Part shown: positions 7,414-16,508 of the stretch, one piece after another
Layout of the letters: the number at the start of each line of letters is the position of its first letter
How positions within the stretch are numbered: the first letter of the stretch is position 1
Origin: Pseudobacteriovorax antillogorgiicola
GTDB taxonomy: Bacteria > Bdellovibrionota_B > Oligoflexia > Oligoflexales > Oligoflexaceae
Assembly: GCF_900177345.1 (NCBI RefSeq)
Contig: NZ_FWZT01000011.1
Span: 1-64,000 of the forward strand
Reading direction: 5' to 3'
Length of the DNA stretch: 64,000 nucleotides
Notes under the pieces: generated by a model
What the model was told of the DNA's origin: nothing
The model's database searches: none
The model's input: only the letters and a program-made list of their open reading frames with translations
Translations under genes and position numbers: made by a program

Positions 7414-9192
7414 GTGGGTCAAGTGTTTGATAACTCAGAAATGGAATTGCTGATTCAAACGTTTTTGGGAGAGGCAGATGAGTTCATCGAAGAGATGGAG
7501 GCGGGCCTTCTGAGTCTCGAAGATGGCCCTGATGACTCCATGGTGATCGACCAAGTTTTCCGTGCGGCCCACAGCCTCAAAGGCAGCTCCATGGCGGTAG
7601 GACTAAATCAAGTAGGCAAATTCACTCATGAAGTCGAGGCCCTGCTGCTGAAGGTGAAAGAGCATCAGATCCCAGCATCCCGCGACGTCATCAGCGTCCT
7701 GTTGAAGTGCAACGATCACATTAAGACCATGATTGAAACGCTTAAAGAAAATCTCAATGCCGAGTTTGATTCCGACGACCTCTTTGAACAGCTTCGTTTA
7801 ATGCAAGGAATCGACGCCAAAAAAGCAGCGCCTACAAAACCGGCTACTGGTTTTGGTTTCTTTGACGACGATGAAGACGAACCAAAGGAAGAGCCGAAGC
7901 AAGCTCAAGTTGCCCAAGCTCCTCAGCAAAATTCCAAGCCCACTCCAGAACCTCCCAGTGAGCCTGAAAAGCGAGCTAGCCAAGCAGCACCTGCCCAGCG
8001 GAAAAAGCCTCAGGAGCAGATCAAAGTCTCTCAAGAACGTATTGATCGATTGGTAAATAACATTGGCGAGATGGCAATTCTTCTGACCGTTCTCGAAGAG
8101 CAAATGTATCAATTCGCAGGGACCAATTTAGAGAGTACTGTCAAGCAGCTGTACAAGATCAGCAAGGATGTCCAGGATGTCTCGGTATCTCTTCGCATGC
8201 TGCCCGTGAAACCCATATTTCAGAAAATGCGACGAATCGTTCGTGATACTTCAGCGAAACTTGGAAAGCAGGTGAACTTTGTTGTCATTGGTGAAGATGT
8301 TGAAGTTGATAAATCCATTCTCGACTTGGTAGGTGATCCCTTAGTTCATATTATTCGGAATGCTGTGGATCACGGGATCGAGATGCCAGACATTCGTCAA
8401 GGCAATAGCAAAGATCCTGAGGGCACAATCACCCTTCGAGCTTGTCACGAAAGCGGACGACTCGTCTTCTACATCGAAGACGATGGCGGTGGCATTGACG
8501 CCGAGCGTGTCAGAAAAAAGGCCATTGGTCTCGGCATCATCACAGAAAATCAAAAAATGAGCACCCAAGATCTTCACAACCTGATCTTCCACCCTGGCTT
8601 TTCTACAAAAGATCAGGTTACCGACATCTCCGGACGAGGAGTTGGCATGGATGTGGTTAACAACAACATTAAGCAGATGTCAGGAGAAATCGAAATAAGG
8701 TCTGAGCTTGGCAAAGGGAGTCGTTTTAAGATCACGCTTCCCCAAACGTTCTCAATCATTGAAGGCACAGTGGTGCTCTCAGGTGAAGACAAATTCGTCA
8801 TTCCACTGGGAGACATTCAGGAGTCTGTGAAAGTAACCGACCGAGAAATCTCAAAATCGACAGCTCTTGGCGAGGTACTGACCCTTCGCGGTGATCGCCT
8901 TCCTGTATTCCGCTTCGAAGATCTTTTTGAAGTCAAAGAACACCAAAAACCTGAAGAACAGATCGCCCTAATCGCTAAATCCCAAGAGAAAAATTTTGCC
9001 ATCGTCGTCGACGAAATTCTCGGCCGACAACAAATTGTAATAAAAAATCTGGGCAACGAAGTACAAAGCCTTAAAGAGTTTAGTGGCAGTACAATTCTTG
9101 GGGATGGCAAACCTGCCCTGATCGTCGAACTCGCAAACCTAATCAAGCGTAAAGCAAAGCCAGACCTTCACGTAGAAAGGATATCTGCATGA
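7414..9192 (+). CDS. cheA: Chemotaxis histidine kinase CheA (P2-less)
   Basis: The soluble hub kinase of a chemoreceptor array. Domains in order: P1/Hpt with the phosphoryl-accepting His53 (RAAHSLKGSS); an acidic and Pro/Gln-rich linker in place of a folded P2; P3 dimerisation helices (about 210-270); a P4 ATPase (IIRNAVDHGIE, DDGGGI, FSTKDQVTDISGRGVGMD); and a P5 CheW-like domain from about 445. The linker begins with FGFFDDDEDE, which may serve as the docking site normally provided by P2. I start at the GTG at 7414, preceded by GGGAGA; a TTG at 7372 gives 14 extra residues. It overlaps cheW by 4 bp, so the two are translationally coupled. Confidence 0.95.
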   Translation: MGQVFDNSEMELLIQTFLGEADEFIEEMEAGLLSLEDGPDDSMVIDQVFRAAHSLKGSSMAVGLNQVGKFTHEVEALLLKVKEHQIPASRDVISVLLKCNDHIKTMIETLKENLNAEFDSDDLFEQLRLMQGIDAKKAAPTKPATGFGFFDDDEDEPKEEPKQAQVAQAPQQNSKPTPEPPSEPEKRASQAAPAQRKKPQEQIKVSQERIDRLVNNIGEMAILLTVLEEQMYQFAGTNLESTVKQLYKISKDVQDVSVSLRMLPVKPIFQKMRRIVRDTSAKLGKQVNFVVIGEDVEVDKSILDLVGDPLVHIIRNAVDHGIEMPDIRQGNSKDPEGTITLRACHESGRLVFYIEDDGGGIDAERVRKKAIGLGIITENQKMSTQDLHNLIFHPGFSTKDQVTDISGRGVGMDVVNNNIKQMSGEIEIRSELGKGSRFKITLPQTFSIIEGTVVLSGEDKFVIPLGDIQESVKVTDREISKSTALGEVLTLRGDRLPVFRFEDLFEVKEHQKPEEQIALIAKSQEKNFAIVVDEILGRQQIVIKNLGNEVQSLKEFSGSTILGDGKPALIVELANLIKRKAKPDLHVERISA

Positions 9193-9710
9193 GCGAAGAT
9201 ATGACTAGCCAAGTCAATAACGAGATTAAGAACAGCCATCTGAGCGATCACGATCGATTTCTGGAGTTCAACCTCGGTAAAGAACAGTTCGCTGTGCCAC
9301 TGCTTTCAGTTAAAGAAGTGATTGCAGTTCCTGAGACCACAAAAGTTCCATTCACACCAGATTATTTCCTAGGCATCATGAATCTTCGTGGCCAGGTTCT
9401 ATCTGTGATCGACCTTCGAAGGCGGATGAAAATCGAGCCGCTTACCGAGAATTCTGAAACCGCAGTTATCATCATTGACCTTGATTATACTCACCTTGGC
9501 GTTGTCGTTGATTCAATCAACAGGGTGATCGCAGTAGAAGGGGAAGACTTTGCCCCACCACCAGAAATAGAATCAAACACATCTACTGAATTTGTAACGG
9601 GATGTTACAAAAATGACAAAAATCTAGTCCTATTCCTTGACGTCGATAAGATTCTAGATAATAAAGATCGAGAACTCATTCGACAAAAGGAAGTGGACAA
9701 AGCTAGCTAA
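9189..9710 (+). CDS. cheW: Chemotaxis coupling protein CheW
   Basis: A single CheW/SH3-like domain protein of 173 residues that bridges receptors and CheA P5. Typical features are FNLGKEQFAVPLLSVKEVI near residue 30, followed by PDYFLGIMNLRGQVLSVIDLRRRM, where the NLRG turn is diagnostic, and then VGVVVDSINRVI. The start ATG overlaps the cheA stop in an ATGA, and the fused cheR-cheB gene follows after 14 bp, so all three form one operon. An N-terminal extension of about 25 residues precedes the domain. Confidence 0.95.
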   Translation: MSEDMTSQVNNEIKNSHLSDHDRFLEFNLGKEQFAVPLLSVKEVIAVPETTKVPFTPDYFLGIMNLRGQVLSVIDLRRRMKIEPLTENSETAVIIIDLDYTHLGVVVDSINRVIAVEGEDFAPPPEIESNTSTEFVTGCYKNDKNLVLFLDVDKILDNKDRELIRQKEVDKAS

Positions 9711-9724
9711 GGCCGGAGAAGCAC

Positions 9725-11767
9725 TTGGGAGCAGCAGCCCAACAAAACGATCGGCAAATCTTTGAAGCCATTGCCCAAAAGATTTCGAAGATTACGGGGG
9801 TTCAGCTCGGTGAGAAACAGTACTCCTTAGTACTATCTCGCCTGAGCAAGCATCTGCGCAACATGGGCGGTTTAACTCCTGCTCAGTACTGGGAGTACCT
9901 TCAAGGAAATGAAGAAGACGAAGTTCCTGTCCTAATTTCCCTCTTGACAACCCATCACACCTTTTTCTTTCGTGAACAGGTTCACTTTGATTACCTTGAA
10001 GAAGCCTTGCCAAAACTAATTGAGAATGTAATATCTCAAGGCCGCGACACTCTTTACTTCTGGTGTGCAGCCTGCTCAAAAGGCCAAGAGGGTTATACCC
10101 TAGCAATGTTTCTAGATTACCACCTCAAGCAGCTCCGCTGCACTCTTAAATATAAAATCCTATTTAGCGATGTAGATCAAGCCTCAGTGAACTGGGCTGA
10201 AAATGGGGTTTACTCTAACGACGAGCTAGGGAGAGTTCCCATAACCTACCGATCCAATCACTGGATTCGGGGCAAGGGCCAGATTTCCGATTTTTCCAAG
10301 GTGAGGTCGCAACTCAAAGAAAGCTGTAACTTTCGAACTATAAATCTCTTGGAACTTAAAAACGAACGCTTTCCTAATAAGTTTGATGTCGTTTTCTGTC
10401 GAAATGTCTTTATCTACTTTACAGTCAAAGAGATCGAGTCCATATCCAGAAATATTCTCAACAGTATGGAAGAGCATGGACTTTTTATTATAGGAGTTTC
10501 AGAGTCCCTATTGGGAGCTAAGCTCACCGTCGAGCACCTGGGTAAGTCCGTCTACCAGAAATCTGATGAAGAGAAAGTAGTCAACATTCGGACCGACACA
10601 TCAAAGTTGAAGCCAGGCACCAGCAGTATTCCAAGAACACCCCCGAATCTGACTCAAACATCACGCTCTGAGCGACTATCTTCAGTCCCACCGCAACCTC
10701 GGAACCTTGCTGAATCTGTCACTCACGCAGTTTCTCTAAACCGAATGAGTCCTACTGCCGAAGACGACCTCAGAATCATCACCTTGCAATCATCTCTGAA
10801 ACTCGGATCCGACCTTCGCTCCGTAATTAATAATTTCCCTGGGTGCAAATCAGTTGGCTTTGATGTCATAACATCAGCCGACGAAGCCATCGCCAAAATC
10901 AAAGGCAAGCAAGCAAACCTTTTGATCCTAGAAATAAACGCATCGCGATTCCTTCGTAGGATTCTAGCCGAAACGGATGTTGCCACCTTAATTGCAACCA
11001 CAGACCAAGATGAAAGTGAGAAAATCAATCAAGCTTTGGACGCGGGAGCTAGAGACTATATTGTTTTTCGAACCAAGGTCCTCACTGAGCAGGATCGTGA
11101 GGTTTTGGCTTCAAAGCTTCACAATGTAGGTAGAACTGTAGGTCATGACTCCAACTCAAGATCCCGCACCACGAGTAAGCTAGATAACCAGTTTATTGTG
11201 GGTCTCGGTGCCTCGACAGGAGGGACTGAAGCAATCACAAAAGTGCTAACCAAGCTGCCCCATGACATGCCACCCATCGTCATCGTTCAGCACATACCTG
11301 AGTTCTACTCCAAACAGTTTGCTGATCGCTTAAACAAACTCTGTGAAATCGATGTAAAAGAGGCTGTGGATGGAGATGTACTGCGGCCAGGGCTTGCCAT
11401 TGTTGCTCCAGGGAATTTTCAGATGAAGGTGGTCAAGCGTGGTGGACATTACAAGATTAGCGTATTCGAGGGTGAAAAGGTCAATGGCCACAGGCCAAGT
11501 GTCGATGTGCTATTTAATTCTCTTGCAGAGGTTGTTCCCGAAAAGTTACTAGGAGTATTGCTTACTGGCATGGGCTCTGATGGCGCTAAAGGACTGCTAC
11601 AGATGAAAAAAAGTGGCGCTAAAACATTTACTCAAGACGAGGCAACAAGTGTTGTTTATGGAATGCCTAAGGTGGCATTTGAAATCGGTGCCAGCGACAA
11701 AGTTCTGCCCTTGGAACGGATTCCCGATGCTCTTATCAAAGCTTCGAAGAAAGCTGACCAAAGCTAG
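9725..11767 (+). CDS. CheR-CheB fusion: chemoreceptor methyltransferase plus methylesterase
   Basis: One 680-residue chain carries both adaptation enzymes. Residues 1-280 are CheR: HHTFFFREQVHFDYL, the SAM site WCAACSKGQEGYTLA and DVVFCRNVFIYF. After a Ser/Pro linker, residues 345-470 look like a receiver domain, but the phosphorylation Asp position reads LLILEINAS, so phosphorylation is unlikely. Residues 488-675 are the CheB esterase with catalytic Ser497 (GASTGG), His523 (VQHIPEF) and Asp619 (GMGSDGA). The start is TTG with CCGGAGAAG upstream. It is third in the cheA-cheW operon. Receptors and cheY are not adjacent. Esterase control by phosphorylation is probably replaced by another mechanism. 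Confidence 0.93.
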   Translation: MGAAAQQNDRQIFEAIAQKISKITGVQLGEKQYSLVLSRLSKHLRNMGGLTPAQYWEYLQGNEEDEVPVLISLLTTHHTFFFREQVHFDYLEEALPKLIENVISQGRDTLYFWCAACSKGQEGYTLAMFLDYHLKQLRCTLKYKILFSDVDQASVNWAENGVYSNDELGRVPITYRSNHWIRGKGQISDFSKVRSQLKESCNFRTINLLELKNERFPNKFDVVFCRNVFIYFTVKEIESISRNILNSMEEHGLFIIGVSESLLGAKLTVEHLGKSVYQKSDEEKVVNIRTDTSKLKPGTSSIPRTPPNLTQTSRSERLSSVPPQPRNLAESVTHAVSLNRMSPTAEDDLRIITLQSSLKLGSDLRSVINNFPGCKSVGFDVITSADEAIAKIKGKQANLLILEINASRFLRRILAETDVATLIATTDQDESEKINQALDAGARDYIVFRTKVLTEQDREVLASKLHNVGRTVGHDSNSRSRTTSKLDNQFIVGLGASTGGTEAITKVLTKLPHDMPPIVIVQHIPEFYSKQFADRLNKLCEIDVKEAVDGDVLRPGLAIVAPGNFQMKVVKRGGHYKISVFEGEKVNGHRPSVDVLFNSLAEVVPEKLLGVLLTGMGSDGAKGLLQMKKSGAKTFTQDEATSVVYGMPKVAFEIGASDKVLPLERIPDALIKASKKADQS

Positions 11768-11770
11768 TGT

Positions 11771-12655
11771 TTAACAACTGTTATTTAAATGCTCATGTAA
11801 TTCGAATAGCTTTGGAAAATCGCTAGGATTTTGACCGTCTACCAGCCCAGCCAGGTCACTGGTCTCTGTTTTTCGACCCAACCGAATATCCCGCGCCATG
11901 GAGTTTTCATTTTCAGAAGTCGAGTCAATCAATTCGAATAGATCCTGCCTTAGATCTAGGCGAGGCCTATCCCAAGGCCCGAATAGATCCTGCCCCAATC
12001 TGAAAGCTTCCTCATAGACGAGATCTACTTCTGTAGAAATGTTCTTAAGTTCACCATTGGAGCTTAGTCGATACTTACCGCACAAGCTATTCATAACGGT
12101 ATTAAAAAGCCACTTCTCACGACGCAGTCGGTCACAGTCAGTGCGACATTGAAAGCCGAACGGTGCAAGCCGTGCTGCCATCAATCGATCAATGTCACGA
12201 GCTTCAGCACCACCCCAAGCAAGCAAGCCTCCTTGATTCTGAATTACCCAAGAGCCTCGTTGCGAGCCCTTCACTCCAATATTAGTCGTTCCTAGTTGCC
12301 AAAGTCCCTCACGAAATTCAGGATATGGATTGAGCTTGGGATCGAGGAGGCCATTGCAAATGATCCGGCACGGAGTAGAGCGCACAAACTGGTGAGATTC
12401 TAGTGCAGCTTTCACCTGATAAGACTTCACAGCAATAAAGCAGAAGTCAAACTCATCGAGACTTGCTGGCCCACCTACGATGCGATGAGTTCCCTGCTTG
12501 CCATCGTATACCTTAAAGTCATAGGCGATAGACCCTTGACGCCCTATGAGAGTAGGCTGAAGACCAACCTGTTGACAATAGAAAACGATCATGGAGCCAA
12601 TCGCTCCTGGGCCAATTATGGCGATCCGGGGTTGAGATTTAGGCTGACTTGCGAT
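11771..12655 (-). CDS. Ketopantoate reductase-like NADPH oxidoreductase (start codon not canonical)
   Basis: A 2-dehydropantoate 2-reductase (ApbA/PanE) family protein. The Rossmann motif IAIIGPGAIGS is encoded just upstream of the first ATG (12592). Later hallmarks are DFCFIAVKSYQV, the CNGLLDP loop and the helix KWLFNTVMNSLCG with the family's Lys and Asn. Between the in-frame upstream TAA and that ATG there is no ATG, GTG or TTG. The best initiation site is an ATC at 12655-12653, six bases after GGAGGA; ATA and ATT codons occur further in. Starting at 12592 would delete the nucleotide-binding loop. It overlaps the 3' end of the upstream lipoprotein gene by about 40 bp. Without a pantothenate gene nearby, the substrate is uncertain. 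Confidence 0.7.
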   Translation of the reverse strand: MASQPKSQPRIAIIGPGAIGSMIVFYCQQVGLQPTLIGRQGSIAYDFKVYDGKQGTHRIVGGPASLDEFDFCFIAVKSYQVKAALESHQFVRSTPCRIICNGLLDPKLNPYPEFREGLWQLGTTNIGVKGSQRGSWVIQNQGGLLAWGGAEARDIDRLMAARLAPFGFQCRTDCDRLRREKWLFNTVMNSLCGKYRLSSNGELKNISTEVDLVYEEAFRLGQDLFGPWDRPRLDLRQDLFELIDSTSENENSMARDIRLGRKTETSDLAGLVDGQNPSDFPKLFELHEHLNNSC

Positions 12656-13635
12656 GACTGGTCCTCCAACAACGTTGCGATTCCCGCTTTAAGGTCGATA
12701 GAAGCAGTTTTATCATATTCACCCTGATGATCAAGCCACCGCTCTCGCCAAACCAATAAGCCATTATCGGTTCGCTCGATATCAATGACTTTTTTGAACG
12801 ACTGACTTAGCCAGCTTCCTTCCGGCTGACGCCTTCCCAAAATCAAAGACGACTGTATTACAGATGAACCAAGGCTGAGGTTCATTGTAAGACTGTATAA
12901 GATCGCTCTCTCATCTTCGGGAATGATATCCCAGTTCAATGACACGGATTTCATGTCCTGTCTCTCTACATAGTCCATGACAATGCGACTTTTGCGGTAC
13001 TCCACCAAAGGTGCGTCAGGTTCCTCGATAAGCTGCCACTGGAAATCAGAAACTACATGGGTGTGTTCTCCCGTCTCTACCCGGTAGCCACCACCTTCGA
13101 CTAGGACCCCCATATCATAGAATAATAAGGTGGAGACAAGATCCAGGTCCGGTAATTCTTTAATATCAAGTTTGGCAGAAGAGCCCTGCTCCGCCACGAG
13201 AAATGCTGCACTCCAAAGTACACTATCCAGTTGGGAAAAATCAGGATAAAGCATGAGGTCAACATCGTACAGGGGGAGCTCGATATCCGGCTTAAGGTCT
13301 TGAAAAAGACCTGCACCAAAATCGATGGTCTGCTCCTGGCTAGTAAGCTCAATGACCCTTTTTTCGAGATCCAGAAAAGTTTTGCGAAGACGGCTACGCA
13401 GGCCCTGTTTCAACTCCTCCACTAGGATGCGACCTTCATCTGAGTCAGGTTTTCTTAGGGCCTTCAGAAATCGATCCACATCAGTGATAGCCAGGTTATC
13501 GACATCGGCAATCGCCAAGCCTACCTCGTCAGGAATAAACTCAGGGCGCTCACGTTCCTTTTTACCCACTTCAATTTTAAAGCCACAGGCGTGGGCAGTC
13601 ATAGCGACTATTATAATTGGCAATGTCCGAAGCAT
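12616..13635 (-). CDS. Predicted lipoprotein of unknown function
   Basis: I do not recognise the family. A hydrophobic leader ends in TAHAC, giving a probable lipidated Cys17 (an unusual His at -2), followed directly by a charged region. The mature part of about 320 residues is mostly alpha/beta and acidic, with many Asp-Leu and Ile-Glu strand-like segments and no further cysteines. The ATG is preceded by a strong TAGGAGG. It is the first gene of a pair with the overlapping ketopantoate-reductase-like gene. An envelope role is inferred from the leader only. Confidence 0.65.
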   Translation of the reverse strand: MLRTLPIIIVAMTAHACGFKIEVGKKERERPEFIPDEVGLAIADVDNLAITDVDRFLKALRKPDSDEGRILVEELKQGLRSRLRKTFLDLEKRVIELTSQEQTIDFGAGLFQDLKPDIELPLYDVDLMLYPDFSQLDSVLWSAAFLVAEQGSSAKLDIKELPDLDLVSTLLFYDMGVLVEGGGYRVETGEHTHVVSDFQWQLIEEPDAPLVEYRKSRIVMDYVERQDMKSVSLNWDIIPEDERAILYSLTMNLSLGSSVIQSSLILGRRQPEGSWLSQSFKKVIDIERTDNGLLVWRERWLDHQGEYDKTASIDLKAGIATLLEDQSSQVSLNLNPGSP

Positions 13636-13755
13636 AGTAGCCTCCTACGGAAATCTGACTCATTCCTAGCAAGCACGAATGTCTCGGTCAATGACATTTC
13701 TATAAAATTACCTTGAAACAATTATTAATATACATAAAAAAATTAAAAATTTTTA

Positions 13756-13857
13756 TTATAAATCTTGGGATTCTTTGGGAGTATTCGAAGGAGTCTTGCA
13801 GCCTACCATCACTGTCAATGCTACTTGGTGAAGCATTTCTAGCGAGCCGATACTCAT
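13756..13857 (-). CDS. Possible tiny lipoprotein (33 residues)
   Basis: A short frame beginning 9 bp after the stop of the hybrid kinase, on the same strand. Its product has a hydrophobic stretch ending in VALTVMVGC and a short polar tail (KTPSNTPKESQDL), as in entericidin-like mini-lipoproteins. The ribosome site (GCAAGG) is very close to the ATG, and a second in-frame ATG exists at codon 8. It could equally be chance. It is listed because it fills the gap between two minus-strand genes and has a lipobox. Confidence 0.25.
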   Translation of the reverse strand: MSIGSLEMLHQVALTVMVGCKTPSNTPKESQDL

Positions 13858-13866
13858 CCTTGCGAA

Positions 13867-15765
13867 CTATACCAATCCAGCTTTCTGAGCCCTAGTCTGC
13901 TGCGGATAAAGCTCGCCTAGGAGTTGGAATAGACGTGTTTTATCCAGGGGCTTGGGCAGATGTGCTGTAAAACCCAGTTCAAGGCATCGCTTCACATCCT
14001 GGTCTAAAGTCGCAGCAGTCATCGCTATGACAGGTAGCTCGGCATTCTGGAAGCGACTTTGGCCATTGCGAATAAATTTGATAGCTTCGTCACCATCCAT
14101 GATAGGCATGTGAAGATCCAAAAGCACTAAATCGAATTTTTGCTTTTTAGCCATCTCTACAGCCTCATAGCCGTTGGAAACGTAAACAGTTACAAATTGG
14201 GTTTTCTTAAAAAAGGCCCGCAAAATAAGCTTCACATCGTCACCATCATCGGCAACTAAGATACTTAAAGGCCGTTCTACAATAGAGATCGAATCCAGAT
14301 CTACCTGGGGGTGCTTAGTGGCCCGACTTTTAAAGTGTTGTAGCAACGGCATGCGAAAGTCTTCTGCCTTTGAGAAAGTTGCAACTCCCCGGCTTGCGAA
14401 GCGGCTCCTATCCTGATCCGAAAAGCTGGATGAGACCACAGCCACGGGAATCGGCAGATTCTGCCCCACATCATCGATAAGTTTTTGCCCTACCCCATCC
14501 GGTGACGAAAGATCGGTTACCAAAAAGTCCACAGCACCACTAGCCAGAGATTCCTTGGCCCGTGCCAGCGTAGGCGCTCTTAAGACCTGGTAACCCTCTT
14601 CCTTGAAAAAAACTTTCATATAGTCATGAAGCCTGCTTTCTTCTGCTGCGCAAAGGATAATCGGTTTTGAATAGTCATCAATTTCAAAGGGAATAACGCA
14701 GGTAAAGGTGCTACCTTTTCCAAGTTCGCTCTCAACGGTTATAGAGCCCTTCAATGCCTCGACGATTGATTTTACAATTCCAAGACCCAGGCCGGTTCCT
14801 CCGAAATGCCGGCTTGTGTGCGAACTAGCTTGCTGGTAATTATCAAATATCTTCCTTTGGTTTTCCTCAGAAATTCCAATCCCAGTATCCGACACCCGAA
14901 TGGTAGCCGAGACTCCTGAAACGGACTCTTTCAGATGTATATCTAATCCTATTTGTCCACCGGGAGGGGTAAACTTAATGCTGTTGGATAGGAGGTTCAT
15001 CAGTATTTGCGAAACCTTGTCGGGATCACTGCGAATCATGCTCGAAACCTGCCCTGTAATCGATCGCACGAGGCTGATATTTTTTTCAATGATCTTTGGT
15101 CTAAAAATCGCTTCGATGTCTTGGACGATGGAGTCAAATGTAAAAGCCTCAGATTTTAAACTGATCTTTCCCGAGCGGATCTTGGCCACATCCAAAGTGT
15201 GGTTTACTAGCTTCAGAAGGAATTTAGAGGAGCGATCCAAGGCGTCTAATCGATGATCCTGCTCTTTAGCATGGGTTTCTTCTTGCAACAGATTAGAAAT
15301 TCCAACAATGGTGCTAATGGGAGCCCTCAAGTCGTGAACCAATCGCGCCAGAAACAGTTCCTGCTCTGACTCAGCTGACCGAAATTCAAGCTCCCGTTGA
15401 AAGCGGAGCACCGCCTTCCGAATAACCCTCTCATGAGCCACGTGGGAATCGAGCCTTACGATATCTTGCACACCAAGAGCAAGTAGCGGAAAATACAGGG
15501 CTTCACTTGTGGTGTATACGAGAACGGGTGCTTGGGCAAGGTCTACAAGGTTCTGCGAAAGTATCTCGATATCAGACTCTTGTGGATCTGTGAGTAAAAT
15601 GGCATCGCAGTTCGGCAACTGAAAGTCTTGCTGATCGCGAATCAGATGAATCAGTTGCTTACCCGGATAGATTTCAAACTGAGAGAACTCAGCCCATAGA
15701 AAAGCTGGTAAATCGCCTACTATTAGAAGCCTGAGTTTAGCCTCGCAGGAGCTGGACCATGTCAT
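13867..15765 (-). CDS. Hybrid histidine kinase with a C-terminal receiver
   Basis: A cytoplasmic hybrid kinase of 632 residues. The N-terminal 125 residues look like a receiver that has lost its phosphorylation site (DAILLTDPQES). Then come HisKA with His144 (RLVHDLRAPISTIVGIS), an intact HATPase (MNLLSNSIKFTP, DTGIGI, GTGLGLGIV), a degenerate receiver at about 370-480 (VDFLVTDLSSPDG), and a C-terminal receiver with an acidic pocket and phospho-acceptor in LVLLDLHMPIMDGDEA plus the conserved LPKPLD. Phosphate probably passes from His144 to the last receiver. No Hpt protein is adjacent, though several are encoded further along. There are no membrane segments, so input is presumably via the N-terminal receiver-like domain. 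Confidence 0.9.
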   Translation of the reverse strand: MTWSSSCEAKLRLLIVGDLPAFLWAEFSQFEIYPGKQLIHLIRDQQDFQLPNCDAILLTDPQESDIEILSQNLVDLAQAPVLVYTTSEALYFPLLALGVQDIVRLDSHVAHERVIRKAVLRFQRELEFRSAESEQELFLARLVHDLRAPISTIVGISNLLQEETHAKEQDHRLDALDRSSKFLLKLVNHTLDVAKIRSGKISLKSEAFTFDSIVQDIEAIFRPKIIEKNISLVRSITGQVSSMIRSDPDKVSQILMNLLSNSIKFTPPGGQIGLDIHLKESVSGVSATIRVSDTGIGISEENQRKIFDNYQQASSHTSRHFGGTGLGLGIVKSIVEALKGSITVESELGKGSTFTCVIPFEIDDYSKPIILCAAEESRLHDYMKVFFKEEGYQVLRAPTLARAKESLASGAVDFLVTDLSSPDGVGQKLIDDVGQNLPIPVAVVSSSFSDQDRSRFASRGVATFSKAEDFRMPLLQHFKSRATKHPQVDLDSISIVERPLSILVADDGDDVKLILRAFFKKTQFVTVYVSNGYEAVEMAKKQKFDLVLLDLHMPIMDGDEAIKFIRNGQSRFQNAELPVIAMTAATLDQDVKRCLELGFTAHLPKPLDKTRLFQLLGELYPQQTRAQKAGLV

Positions 15766-16061
15766 CGAAATCTACCATTCGTATGATTCTTACCCGATAA
15801 TGTGATTTCGGAATTTTCTGTTGAAAATGAATAGTGATCGAAGCGTAGGCCAAAATCCCCATACTAATATTACTTGTGTTTACAAGGAGCTGTAGGAAAT
15901 CACCAAGCATTAGTCCAAGGCCAGTGACGGCCTCGAACCGAGTTTTCCCAGAAATCTGAGTGTAAAATTTCGTCCTTCGCTTTTTATTACGACAAAAAAA
16001 GGTTCTATACTCAATATTTGCTTAAAATAGCTCGAAGAGATGATAGTAAAGAGGAGGTCCT

Positions 16062-16472
16062 ATGAGCCAAGAATCCCAAGTCAATCATCCGGAAGGATCA
16101 CCGAAAATTATTTTGGTCGACGATGATCCCATGTTTGGTGCCATGATGCTCAAACAGGCAGAGAAAACTGGTATATCGTTAGACTACTATGACTCTCTGA
16201 GCAGCCTGGGGTTCATATCTCAACTCGCCGAATATGATATCATCATGGTTGATTACCAGATGGATCACATCAACGGTATCGAAATCGCTGCTTATATGCC
16301 GTCGTTCTTTGACGATAAAACGGTGATCTTAGTGAGCGCAACGGCAATCGAAGAACAGCTAGAAGCTCTTCCAGAATATATTACCGCGTTTATTCATAAG
16401 GACCACGGTCATCAAGCTCTCCTGGAAGAATCTCTCAAGGTATTCGCTGACGTCCATCGGAAAGCTTCTTGA
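16062..16472 (+). CDS. Stand-alone receiver-domain protein
   Basis: A CheY-like single domain of 136 residues: acidic pocket LVDDDP, phospho-acceptor Asp64 (IIMVDYQMDHINGIE), switch residue in LVSATAIE and a lysine in FIHKDHG. No output domain is present, so it probably works as a phosphate shuttle or by protein contact. A very strong ribosome site (GAGGAGGT) precedes the ATG, suggesting good expression. It is divergent from the hybrid kinase at 13867-15765, a possible partner. Confidence 0.9.
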   Translation: MSQESQVNHPEGSPKIILVDDDPMFGAMMLKQAEKTGISLDYYDSLSSLGFISQLAEYDIIMVDYQMDHINGIEIAAYMPSFFDDKTVILVSATAIEEQLEALPEYITAFIHKDHGHQALLEESLKVFADVHRKAS

Positions 16473-16508
16473 TGACACATCCTATCAAGCATCTTCCGAT
16501 TTTTTTTT
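16459..16508 (+). terminator. Intrinsic terminator of the receiver gene
   Basis: GGAA (16459-16462) plus CTTGAT (16468-16473) pair with ATCAAG (16484-16489) plus TTCC (16494-16497) in an imperfect stem, followed by nine T at 16500-16508. The stem includes the receiver's stop codon and overlaps the 3' end of the convergent zinc-ribbon gene. Confidence 0.6.

Noticed and set aside
13713-13895. 60-codon plus-strand frame
   Set aside because: TTG start in an AT-rich tract with no ribosome site; it overlaps the hybrid kinase's end on the other strand.
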